From positions 1-6,462 of the forward strand of contig JASBTO010000056.1 in the NCBI GenBank assembly GCA_030148365.1: DNA of 6,462 bases. Reading direction: 5' to 3'. The stretch comes from Kangiellaceae bacterium (lineage in GTDB: Bacteria; Pseudomonadota; Gammaproteobacteria; Enterobacterales; Kangiellaceae). Shown piece after piece: positions 1 through 6,098 of the stretch (positions are counted from its first letter, which is position 1; each line of letters begins with the position of its first letter). A model generated the notes under the pieces. That model was not told the origin of the DNA, ran no database searches, and saw only the letters and a list, made by a program, of their open reading frames with translations. Both the position numbers and the translations under genes were made by a program.

Positions 1-266
1 TCGCACGGACTGGTCGTCCGCACGATCGAGTACGAGTGGGGCGCGAAGATCCGCCCCGCGGACGTGGCCGCTGCCCTTGCCGAACATCCTGTCAAGGCCG
101 TGCTCCTCACCCAGAGCGAGACCTCGACGGGCGTGATCCAGCCGATCGAGGAGCTCGCGCGCGTCGCGAACGAGGCCGGTGCCATGGTCGTCGTGGACGC
201 CGTCTCGAGCCTCGGCGCGGTGCCGTTCGAGTTCGACGCGTGGGGGATCGACGTCGCCTCGACGTC
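1..266 (+). CDS. Class V aminotransferase, internal fragment (serine/alanine-glyoxylate type), both ends missing
   Basis: The plus-strand frame starting at base 1 encodes about 88 residues from the middle of a fold-type I, PLP-dependent class V aminotransferase. Enzymes of this family move an amino group between serine or alanine and glyoxylate or pyruvate; the exact substrate cannot be told here. Visible motifs are TQSETSTG (fragment residues 37-44), the substrate/PLP loop of the family, and VVVDAVSSLG (63-72), whose Asp66 should contact the PLP ring nitrogen. The reading ends at WGIDVAST, just before the expected SQK motif with the PLP-binding lysine, which is absent. In-frame codons after about base 266 (to a stop at 307-309) no longer resemble the family. 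By hand count the piece is about 70% GC, with 81 of 88 codons ending in G or C, unlike all other genes here. It probably comes from another organism, such as an actinobacterium. The family call is firm; the subfamily is open. Confidence 0.85.
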
Positions 267-269
267 CAT
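261..269. other. Chimeric junction between high-GC aminotransferase and pilY1
   Basis: Homology to the aminotransferase on the plus strand stops at about base 266, and homology to PilY1 on the minus strand starts at about base 267. Both genes are broken inside conserved domains at the same point, and GC content and third-position use change sharply there. No repeat, integrase site or insertion-sequence end is visible, only a possible overlap of a few bases (around gacgtcc). A template switch during amplification or an assembly misjoin is the simplest reading. A real recombination event cannot be excluded from sequence alone. Confidence 0.75.
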
Positions 270-779
270 AACCGCGGCATCACCCTGCACCAGACCTTCG
301 CCGAGATAATAGCGGCCGGCCTCGACCATCGCGGTCAGGGTCGGCGTATTGTTTCCCTGGGCGATATCGGCGACTTCAGCTTTGAAGTCATCGTATCGCG
401 CTGTCTCCAGCAGATCCTTCAGGGCAAACACCACGTCGGCATCCGCGCCTTCGCTGGAGCCGCGGAAGGGCAGCAGACCAACATTGGCGGGCACGGGCTT
501 GCCGTTGTCATCCTTGAAATCCTGGAAGATTTCCGCCACCCGGTACATGGCTTCCTGGGTCGCCGAAAAGCGGTTGTACTTGACGCCGTCAACGTCAATG
601 GTGCCGCCTTTGGAGGCCGACGAGGCATCGAACACGAACAATACGTTTGGCCGTGCCGAGTCCAGATCATCATTGGGTGCAAAATAGATCTCGGTATCGT
701 CCGCCGCGAGTTGCGTCGCCGCCAGCGAGCATAACAGGGTGACGGTTAACGCCTTGCCCAGTTTGTTTAAAGAACCCAT
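267..779 (-). CDS. pilY1: PilY1-like type IV pilus tip/assembly protein, N-terminal part only
   Basis: About 171 residues remain of a protein family that is usually over 1000 residues long. PilY1 is exported, joins the minor pilins at the pilus tip, and affects adhesion and pilus retraction. The start ATG at 779 follows AAGG and GGGGA ribosome-site candidates and lies 49 bases after pilX. Residues 1-26 look like a Sec signal peptide: a lysine-containing start, a hydrophobic core around LTVTLLCSLA, and likely cleavage after QLAA. Residues 43-161 fit the von Willebrand A-like domain, with strand PNVLFVFD, helix SATQEAMYRVAEIF, strand VGLLPF and the segment NNTPTLTAMVEAGRYY. The metal site reads DASSAS (51-56) instead of the usual DxSxS. 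The C-terminal beta-propeller is missing because the sequence changes to an unrelated gene near base 266. This frame stays open to the window edge (base 3), but residues read from there are antisense to the aminotransferase and are not part of this protein. Confidence 0.82.
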
Positions 780-828
780 AAACCTTGTCCCCATCCGAAA
801 AGTTGCAATGTACGTCCGATCCCGCAGC

Positions 829-1323
829 CTAGAGGCAGGGACCCTCGGCATAAGTCCACTGTTCCAATGTGGTATTGGCCTGATCCGTTACCTGGCCCTC
901 GCCTTCAAGTTTGTAGATGTGGCATTTGGCGCCACGGGTACTGCCGATGTTGCGGGTAAAGTTGGCGCACTCGCCGCAACTGAAATATTCTACGGTTGCC
1001 TCGCCGGTGACCTTGCTGGCGCCATCAAGAGATGCGCCGCTACAGGCAGCGTCCTGGGCAACGTCACCGGTCGCAGTCGCGCAATAGGCATGCTTGTCGT
1101 TGGTAATATTGGGAAATATCACGTCGCCGGCAGTATATTCATTGATCAACGAATCGAGCGCGCTCTCGGCCGCATTGAAGGCCGTGTAGGCCAATTGCTG
1201 ATTGGTCGAGGCCTGTTGCTGGAACAGGCCCATTTTCATGCCACTGACCCCCATTATGGTGATGATCAACATAATCACCATCACCACAACCAGCGCCGCG
1301 CCTGATTGACGAGTCTGAAACAT
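829..1323 (-). CDS. pilX: Type IV pilus minor pilin PilX
   Basis: This 164-residue protein has the PilX N-terminal pattern: a short leader MFQTRQSG, likely cleaved by PilD before AALVVVM, a hydrophobic helix over residues 9-27, then VSGMKMGLFQQQAS and FNAAESAL (49-56), which is characteristic of PilX proteins. The glutamate at mature position 5 found in major pilins is absent, which is normal in this family. PilX belongs to the minor-pilin complex that starts pilus assembly in the inner membrane and carries PilY1 to the tip. The globular part has six cysteines (81, 94, 116, 119, 134, 163), including a C-G-E-C pair, so disulfides in the periplasm are likely. AGGGGA stands seven bases before the ATG. 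It lies 30 bases after pilW and is followed by pilY1, the usual order. Confidence 0.87.
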   Translation of the reverse strand: MFQTRQSGAALVVVMVIMLIITIMGVSGMKMGLFQQQASTNQQLAYTAFNAAESALDSLINEYTAGDVIFPNITNDKHAYCATATGDVAQDAACSGASLDGASKVTGEATVEYFSCGECANFTRNIGSTRGAKCHIYKLEGEGQVTDQANTTLEQWTYAEGPCL

Positions 1324-1353
1324 CCGTCTTTCCCCTAAGCTAGTCAGTTACAA

Positions 1354-2088
1354 TTAAATCTGTTTTGGTTTGTTGGGCAGCATGACCGTTGTGGTATAGA
1401 GCCGCCGCAGTTTCTTGTCCGTAAAGGTAATGGCGCTTTCGTTGAGCACCTGAAAACTTCGCGATTGTTCATCCGCCGGCGTACCGCTGGAAGACAGCAG
1501 CAGGCCAATACGCACCGACACCACTTCATGCACGGTGTCCCGGGTTATGCTGCCGGCCTCGGCGTAGAAATTCGCGGAGCCGTCATTGTCATTGTCGATG
1601 CCGTACAGAAACTGCAGACTGTCGACGTTTTCCAGCACCGTCTGGGCGCCTCCCGCCTTGCCGGTGCAAACCAGATTGGTACCGACCACCGAGAAAGTAT
1701 TTTCCACGACACCGTCCGCCACCGCGGTGTTGGTGCAGTCCGCTGTACCGTTGAAGGTGACCTTGATGCTGTCATTGGCCGCTGCGGCCCCGCCTTCAAG
1801 AGTGGCGCCGTCGAGCAATACATGCTCGGGCAGCGTGCCGATTTCGGTTTCCAGCGGCCCCGGGTCTTTCCAGCCCGCCTGTTGCAGGTTTTTCTTGAGG
1901 ATCAGCAGCCCGAAACGACCATTTTCCTGGAGTTCGCTGATACTCTCCTGGACCCGGTAGGTACTCCGGGAGTCGGTCAGCAAGGCGATGATACCGGCGA
2001 TGACGATCAGCCCGAGAACGCTGGCTATCAGGACTTCCAGCAGGGTGAAACCCGTCTGCTTGCGTGGCAGTGAGACAGTCTTGTTCAT
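1354..2088 (-). CDS. pilW: Type IV pilus minor pilin PilW
   Basis: This 244-residue protein begins with a class III prepilin signal, RKQTG followed by FTLLEVLIAS. Cleavage is expected after Gly13, and Glu18 is the conserved glutamate at mature position 5. A hydrophobic helix runs to about residue 37, followed by the family segment ELQENGRFGLLILKKNLQQAGW (52-73, a close match to the conserved ENGRF...AG region). Further PilW signs are LQFLYGIDNDNDG (158-170), a DxDxDG loop that resembles a calcium-binding turn and recurs in the family, and the C-terminal RRLYTTTVMLPN. There are two cysteines, 118 and 141. PilW is part of the initiating minor-pilin complex in the inner membrane and at the pilus tip. 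Its ATG overlaps the TGA of pilV by four bases (ATGA), and only a weak ribosome site precedes it, so translation is probably coupled to pilV. Confidence 0.9.
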   Translation of the reverse strand: MNKTVSLPRKQTGFTLLEVLIASVLGLIVIAGIIALLTDSRSTYRVQESISELQENGRFGLLILKKNLQQAGWKDPGPLETEIGTLPEHVLLDGATLEGGAAAANDSIKVTFNGTADCTNTAVADGVVENTFSVVGTNLVCTGKAGGAQTVLENVDSLQFLYGIDNDNDGSANFYAEAGSITRDTVHEVVSVRIGLLLSSSGTPADEQSRSFQVLNESAITFTDKKLRRLYTTTVMLPNKPKQI

Positions 2089-2729
2089 GGCACTATATCC
2101 ATAATCAGGCAGTCAAGTTCCGCCAGCTCGGCGGCTGTTTTACCGGCGCTTGCCGTGCCGTATGTGGCGCAACGCGCGTTCAGTGCGATTTCGGTCTGGC
2201 CGACGTCGGTCCGCTCGGTAATACCCTGCCAGTAGACGAGCACCGAATAACTGGATCCCGGCGAACAGGCATCGGCGTCCGTGGTGTCCTGATCATTGCA
2301 GTCGACATAGAGTTCTCCGCCCGGCAGTATCGACTCCAGCGCGGGATCAGGATTCAGGGTCCGGCAGATTTCCCAGACATCAAAAGCCGCGGTCTCTTCC
2401 ATATCGCACTCGACCATGGTTTTACCGCTGTAGACCGAGCAATAGCGGCCACCGGGTGGCGTCGCGGTACAGTTGTTGTAGTTTCCGGCCGAATAGGCAT
2501 TGGCATCACTGGCGTCCAGTGTGCCGGTATAGGGACGATTGGCTCTCAGACGAGCAATGATATCGTCGGCCACGACTGTCGCCTGACCGCGAAAATAACC
2601 GTTCTGATTGGAGTTGATTGCAGAGACCTGCAGTGCCAGAAAGCCCAGTACACCCACCGCAATAACGACGGTGCTGACCAGAACTTCCAGCAAACTGAAC
2701 CCCGACTCCCCGGACCTTGAAAGCTTCAT
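2085..2729 (-). CDS. pilV: Type IV pilus minor pilin / modification protein PilV
   Basis: This 214-residue protein has a prepilin leader MKLSRSGESG, cleaved before FSLLEVLVST, with Glu15 at mature position 5. The hydrophobic helix continues through VVIAVGVLGFLALQ, and the family segment around RGQATVVADDIIARLRAN (48-64) follows. Near the C-terminal part, YSVLVYWQ (161-168) matches the conserved strand of PilV proteins. PilV joins PilW, PilX and PilY1 in priming pilus assembly. It is rich in cysteine (87, 97, 108, 122, 144, 155, 187, 207), enough for four disulfides. It is the first gene of the pilus operon here; fimT or fimU, often found just before it, is not seen. No ribosome site is visible before the ATG, where the sequence is AT-rich, but an in-frame TAA at 2757-2759 excludes a longer protein. 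Confidence 0.88.
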   Translation of the reverse strand: MKLSRSGESGFSLLEVLVSTVVIAVGVLGFLALQVSAINSNQNGYFRGQATVVADDIIARLRANRPYTGTLDASDANAYSAGNYNNCTATPPGGRYCSVYSGKTMVECDMEETAAFDVWEICRTLNPDPALESILPGGELYVDCNDQDTTDADACSPGSSYSVLVYWQGITERTDVGQTEIALNARCATYGTASAGKTAAELAELDCLIMDIVP

Positions 2730-2886
2730 AATTTGTACTTTTTTTAATTGGTTAAATTAGCGCAATACACCTTGGCTCGGTGCTTTCTTTGGTGTCTACA
2801 TTGCCATTTCCACCAGATAAGTCAAGGTTATCTCCTCAAAAACGTATCGGGTTGGCAATCCGATCCGGAACCCGTGCCGGTTGGTG
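2730..2886 (-). promoter_or_regulatory. Gap between ispD and pilV, likely to hold the pilus operon promoter
   Basis: This 157-base gap is the longest on the minus strand here and separates housekeeping genes from the pilus operon, so a promoter is expected. The 30 bases next to pilV are very AT-rich. The best -35-like hexamer is TTGACT (2820-2825 on the minus strand), but no good -10 lies at 16-18 bases from it. I found no GG/GC pair with the spacing of a sigma-54 site either. A nine-codon reading frame beginning TTG (2796-2825), preceded by GAGGAG, also lies here and may be chance. Promoter position and type remain undetermined. Confidence 0.35.
2838..2874 (-). terminator. Possible weak rho-independent terminator after ispD
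   Basis: On the minus strand CGGGTT (2869-2874) can pair with AACCCG (2848-2853) across a 15-base loop, and five T follow after five more bases (2838-2842). It lies 13 bases past the ispD stop. The stem is short, the loop is long and the T-run is not adjacent, so termination would be weak at best. Read-through from ispD into pilV remains possible. Confidence 0.22.
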
Positions 2887-3600
2887 CTAGCCCGCTTCCC
2901 CTCCGGCCAGAAAGTGAAGACACAGGGGCAGGTCCTCGGGGCGGGTCACCTTGATGTTCGCGGACGAGCCCATCACCAGACCCGGCCGCTGTCCCGAATG
3001 TTCCAGCGCAGAGGCCTCATCAGTGACACTGATACCCTGCCGCTGGCAGGCAGCAAGAGCCTCCTGCAGCGCCAGCCGCGGGAACAGTTGCGGCGTAAGC
3101 GCCCGGAACAGGGACTCCCGGGGGACGGTGGTTTCCACCCGGCACTGGTCATCCCCGCGTTTGACGGTATCGGTGATCGGGGCAGCCAGTATGGCGCCGT
3201 CCGGAAACCGATCCCGGCTGTCCAACAGTTGTTCGATATCCGCCACCGGGACACAGGGACGGGCCGCGTCGTGAACCAGCACCCAGTCATCCTGCCTTCC
3301 CGCCGCCGCCAGATAACCGAGGGCCGCGAGCACCGAGTCGCTCCTTTCGGCGCCGCCGGTAACGGTGACGATGCGGGCATTCCGGCTGCAGGGCAATTGC
3401 TCCCAGTAGCGATCCCCGGAATGCAGGGCGACGACAATTTGCGTGATGGCCGGCACCGCCAACAAGCGGTCGAGGGAATGCTCAAGAATGGTTTTGTCGG
3501 CGAGTTTCAGATATTGCTTGGGAATTTCCGCGTTCATGCGGGCGCCGATCCCGGCAGCGGGCACAACGGCCAAGACGGGGCCCGGGATCGCGCGGCTCAT
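2887..3600 (-). CDS. ispD: 2-C-methyl-D-erythritol 4-phosphate cytidylyltransferase IspD
   Basis: This cytosolic enzyme of the MEP isoprenoid pathway joins CTP and methylerythritol 4-phosphate to give CDP-methylerythritol and pyrophosphate. The 237-residue length matches E. coli IspD (236). The nucleotide-binding N-terminus reads VVPAAGIGARM and PKQYL, with Arg21 and Lys28 in the catalytic positions of E. coli Arg20 and Lys27. Other landmarks are GGAERSDSVLA (82-92), VHDAARPCV (109-117), APITDTVKR (140-148), Arg161, TDEASALE (193-200) and NIKVTRPEDL (215-224) with Lys217. All catalytic residues known from E. coli are present. The start lies five bases after the ftsB stop with no clear ribosome site, so translation is probably coupled to ftsB. 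Unlike in E. coli, ispF does not follow; a pilus operon does. Confidence 0.96.
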   Translation of the reverse strand: MSRAIPGPVLAVVPAAGIGARMNAEIPKQYLKLADKTILEHSLDRLLAVPAITQIVVALHSGDRYWEQLPCSRNARIVTVTGGAERSDSVLAALGYLAAAGRQDDWVLVHDAARPCVPVADIEQLLDSRDRFPDGAILAAPITDTVKRGDDQCRVETTVPRESLFRALTPQLFPRLALQEALAACQRQGISVTDEASALEHSGQRPGLVMGSSANIKVTRPEDLPLCLHFLAGGEAG

Positions 3601-3605
3601 GGGAA

Positions 3606-3878
3606 TTATTTTTTCAGGATCCGGAAAAAGACTTCGCCATCCCTGATCATGCCCAGGCGATTGCGGGCACGCTCTTCAATGCTGTCGGTGCCCTGCTTGA
3701 GATCCCGGATTTCGGCGAGGATGCGCTGGTTGCGCAGACGCAATTCGGCATTCTTCTTTTTCAGCTCGGCAATCTCGACCTGCTGCCTATCCAGCTCCCG
3801 TACCGAACCCTGGCCAAACCAGAGGCGGTACTGGAGGCTGATGAGCAGCAATGTAAGAACCAGCGCTATCCACTTCAT
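3606..3878 (-). CDS. ftsB: Cell division protein FtsB
   Basis: This 90-residue bitopic inner-membrane protein belongs to the FtsQ-FtsB-FtsL subcomplex that links the divisome to activation of septal peptidoglycan synthesis. Residues 3-20 form the membrane segment (WIALVLTLLLISLQYRLW region). QYRLWFG is almost identical to QYSLWFG in E. coli FtsB. Residues about 28-62 form a charged coiled coil rich in E, K, L and R (ELKKKNAELRLRNQRILAEI). The C-terminal block ERARNRLGMIRDGEVFFRIL (69-88) is the conserved region of the family. It is a little shorter than E. coli FtsB (103 residues), lacking the variable tail. It lies between eno and ispD, its usual place in gammaproteobacteria. No clear ribosome site precedes the ATG. 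Confidence 0.95.
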   Translation of the reverse strand: MKWIALVLTLLLISLQYRLWFGQGSVRELDRQQVEIAELKKKNAELRLRNQRILAEIRDLKQGTDSIEERARNRLGMIRDGEVFFRILKK

Positions 3879-3952
3879 AATGTTGGATAATTGGCTGCAG
3901 GTGCCGTCAGTATGACAAAAATCTCCAGCATTGACACCCCGCCCTTCCGGAA
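3879..3952 (-). other. 74-base gap between eno and ftsB
   Basis: This is the only sizeable gap inside the housekeeping cluster. It holds an 8-base palindrome TTCCGGAA directly after the eno stop and a short GTCA-gta-TGAC inverted repeat. Neither is followed by a T-run, so no terminator is supported. A TTGTCA hexamer could be a -35 element, but no matching -10 was found. Co-transcription of eno and ftsB is the simpler reading. Confidence 0.4.
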
Positions 3953-5230
3953 CTAGTGACGGAACGCCTTGACGCCCGGATAGAACGCGCCATCCCCGAG
4001 CGCCGCTTCGATCCGCAGCAACTGATTATATTTCGCGACCCGATCCGACCGGCACAGGGAGCCGGTCTTGATCTGGCCGGCAGCTGTCGCCACCGCCAGA
4101 TCGGCAATGGTGGTATCTTCGGTCTCCCCGGAACGGTGGGAGATAACTGCGGTATAGCCGGCCTCGTGCGCCATGTCGATGGCCGCCAGGGTTTCCGTCA
4201 GGGTACCTATCTGGTTGACCTTGATCAGGATCGAGTTACCGACGCCCTGATCAATGCCCTGCTGGAGAATTTTGGTGTTGGTGACAAAGAGATCATCACC
4301 GACCAGTTGTACCCGGTCGCCGATTTTGTCGGTGAGCAGTTTCCAGCCGTGCCAGTCGTCTTCCGCCATGCCGTCTTCGATAGAGACAATCGGATAACGT
4401 TCGACCCAGTCCGCGAGGTACTCGGTAAACTCGGCGCTGGTCAGGGACTTGTTCTCTGACGCCAGCTGGTATTTGCCGTCCTTGTAAAATTCAGTACTGG
4501 CAATATCAAGGGCCAGCACCACGTCCTCCCCGAGCTTGTAGCCGGCATTTTCGACCGCCTCGACAATCGCCGCCATGGCTTCTTCGTTGGACGCCAGATC
4601 CGGCGCGAATCCACCTTCGTCACCGACGGCGGTATTGAGACCGCGGGCCTTAAGCACGTCGCGCAGCGCGTGAAAGATTTCCGCGCCGTAACGCAGGGCT
4701 TCGGAAAAGCTGGGCGCGCCGACGGGCATGATCATGAATTCCTGGATGTCGACATTATTGTCGGCGTGGGCGCCGCCGTTGATGATATTCATCATCGGCA
4801 CCGGCATGGCGTAGTTGCCGTCGCGGCTGATGTGCTCATACAGGGGCACGCCGGCGGCCTGGGCCGCAACCCGGGCATTGGCGAGAGACACGGCAAGAAT
4901 GGCATTGGCGCCGAGACTGGCCTTGTTGTCCGTGCCGTCCAGATCCAGCATGGCCTGATCGATAGCGCCCTGATCCGAGGCATCCTGGCCAACCAGCGCG
5001 GATTTGATGCGGGTATTGATATTGTCGACGGCTTTCCTGACGCCCTTGCCGAGGTAGCGGCTGTTGTCCTGATCCCGCAGCTCCAGGGCTTCCCGGGAAC
5101 CGGTCGAGGCGCCGGACGGCGAGCAGGCATAGGCGCTCATGCCATTGTCCAGTCTTACTTCCGCTTCAACGGTCGGGTTGCCCCGGGAGTCGAGAATTTC
5201 GCGACCGATAATATCCGCAATTTTTGCCAT
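3953..5230 (-). CDS. eno: Enolase (phosphopyruvate hydratase)
   Basis: Enolase interconverts 2-phosphoglycerate and phosphoenolpyruvate in glycolysis; in many bacteria it also binds the RNA degradosome. The protein is 425 residues, near the usual 430. The N-terminal part contains REILDSRGNPTVE (10-22) and PSGASTGSREALELRD (38-53). Catalytic and metal-binding residues can be placed: His155 in GGAHADN, Glu164 in QEFM, Glu205 in GDEGG, Mg ligands Asp242, Glu285 and Asp312, the base Lys337 in LIKVNQIG, His365-Arg366 in SHRSGETED and Lys388 in QIKTG. All are intact, so the enzyme should be active. The start ATG lies 16 bases after kdsA with GAGGG upstream, and MAKIADIIGREILDSRG is the normal N-terminus. 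pyrG-kdsA-eno-ftsB is the order known from Pseudomonas. Confidence 0.98.
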   Translation of the reverse strand: MAKIADIIGREILDSRGNPTVEAEVRLDNGMSAYACSPSGASTGSREALELRDQDNSRYLGKGVRKAVDNINTRIKSALVGQDASDQGAIDQAMLDLDGTDNKASLGANAILAVSLANARVAAQAAGVPLYEHISRDGNYAMPVPMMNIINGGAHADNNVDIQEFMIMPVGAPSFSEALRYGAEIFHALRDVLKARGLNTAVGDEGGFAPDLASNEEAMAAIVEAVENAGYKLGEDVVLALDIASTEFYKDGKYQLASENKSLTSAEFTEYLADWVERYPIVSIEDGMAEDDWHGWKLLTDKIGDRVQLVGDDLFVTNTKILQQGIDQGVGNSILIKVNQIGTLTETLAAIDMAHEAGYTAVISHRSGETEDTTIADLAVATAAGQIKTGSLCRSDRVAKYNQLLRIEAALGDGAFYPGVKAFRH

Positions 5231-5246
5231 CTGGTGGTGCCCTCGC

Positions 5247-6086
5247 TTAACGTGTCAGTTCCTGTTCAACCATCGCCTGCTGTTTGACGGTTTCGTCAAT
5301 GGTCTTCAGGGTGGTCAGAAGTTTTTCGATTTCATACATGGGCCATGAATTGGGCCCGTCACTCTTGGCATTGGCCGGATCCGGATGGGTCTCCATAAAC
5401 AGTCCGGAAATGCCGACCGCCATGGCCGCCCGTGCCAGAACCGGTACGAATTCCCGCTGGCCGCCGGAACTTGTGCCCTGGCCGCCGGGCAGTTGCACCG
5501 AGTGGGTGGCGTCGTAGACAACCGGGCAGCCGGTGTCACGCATGGCGACCAGTGAGCGCATGTCGGAGACCAGGTTGTTGTACCCGAAAGACGCGCCACG
5601 CTCGCAGACCATGATGTTTTCGTTGCCGGTATCTTTGGCCTTGTTCACCACATTGCCCATGTCCCAGGGCGCCAGAAACTGGCCTTTCTTGATATTGACC
5701 GGGATGCCGGCGGCGCAGACGCGCTGGATAAAGTTGGTCTGGCGGCACAGGAAGGCCGGGGTCTGCATGACATCAACCACCGCCGCAACTTCGTCAATCG
5801 GCGTGTCTTCGTGGACGTCGGTCAGCACCGGCACCTGGATCTGGTCCTTGACCTTTTGCAGGACCTTGAGGCCCGCTTCCAGGCCCGGCCCGCGGAAACT
5901 CTCGTGGGAGGAGCGGTTGGCCTTGTCGAAAGACGACTTGTAGACAAAGGGAATGCCCAGCCGTCCGGTGATTTCCTTCAGATAGCCGGCAGTGTCGAGG
6001 GCCAACTGCTCGCTCTCGATCACGCAGGGCCCGGCAATCAGAAAAAAGGGTTGCTCAAGGCCTATCGGGGTTCCATTCAACTTCAT
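5247..6086 (-). CDS. kdsA: 3-deoxy-D-manno-octulosonate 8-phosphate synthase KdsA, metal-dependent type
   Basis: KdsA condenses phosphoenolpyruvate with arabinose 5-phosphate to give KDO-8-phosphate, the precursor of the KDO sugar of lipopolysaccharide, so the host is Gram-negative. The start at 6086 is preceded by a full AAGGAGGT site and gives 279 residues (E. coli 284). An in-frame upstream codon at 6203 would add 39 residues that overlap pyrG and resemble nothing. Motifs: IAGPCVIES (17-25), KSSFDKANRSS (50-60), FRGPGLE (64-70), TDVHE (89-93), AFLCRQTN (111-118), NIKKGQFLAPWDM (131-143), ERGASFGYNNLV (162-173), DATHSVQLPGG (192-202) and METHPDP (231-237). Cys21, His195, Glu232 and Asp243 occupy the four metal-ligand positions of the Aquifex enzyme with identical spacing. 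E. coli KdsA has Asn in place of the Cys and needs no metal. Confidence 0.97.
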   Translation of the reverse strand: MKLNGTPIGLEQPFFLIAGPCVIESEQLALDTAGYLKEITGRLGIPFVYKSSFDKANRSSHESFRGPGLEAGLKVLQKVKDQIQVPVLTDVHEDTPIDEVAAVVDVMQTPAFLCRQTNFIQRVCAAGIPVNIKKGQFLAPWDMGNVVNKAKDTGNENIMVCERGASFGYNNLVSDMRSLVAMRDTGCPVVYDATHSVQLPGGQGTSSGGQREFVPVLARAAMAVGISGLFMETHPDPANAKSDGPNSWPMYEIEKLLTTLKTIDETVKQQAMVEQELTR

Positions 6087-6090
6087 AACG

Positions 6091-6098
6091 ACCTCCTT
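6091..6098 (-). promoter_or_regulatory. Strong ribosome binding site of kdsA
   Basis: AAGGAGGT on the minus strand lies four bases before the ATG at 6086 and overlaps the pyrG stop codon (TGA, 6098-6100). It fixes the kdsA start and suggests that ribosomes ending pyrG help start kdsA. Confidence 0.85.

Noticed and set aside
1..309. Horizontal transfer of an aminotransferase into the pilus locus
   Set aside because: The fragment is truncated at the junction, lacks its catalytic lysine region and has no mobile-element marks. A technical chimera explains it more simply.
36..734. Long plus-strand reading frame across the junction
   Set aside because: It is out of frame with the aminotransferase and antisense to pilY1, with arginine- and glycine-rich low-quality sequence. 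It exists because GC-rich DNA has few stops.
739..2720. Plus-strand reading frames antisense to pilX, pilW and pilV
   Set aside because: They mirror clearly recognised minor-pilin genes on the minus strand; none has a recognisable motif. The histidine-rich end of one of them is only the antisense of the PilX hydrophobic helix.
2741..2758. Inverted repeat TTTAA-CCAA-TTAAA beside an A/T run before pilV
   Set aside because: The five-base arms are pure A/T and the T-run is on the plus strand, where no gene needs terminating. It is probably just AT-rich promoter-proximal sequence.
2790..2820. Sigma-54 (-24/-12) site for PilR-type control of the pilus operon
   Set aside because: TGG and GGC elements are present on the minus strand, but the GG and GC pairs are 8 bases apart instead of 10.
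2881..3915. 344-codon plus-strand frame opposite ispD and ftsB
   Set aside because: It is longer than either gene but is antisense to two proteins with complete catalytic and family motifs, and its own sequence is of low complexity and unrecognisable.
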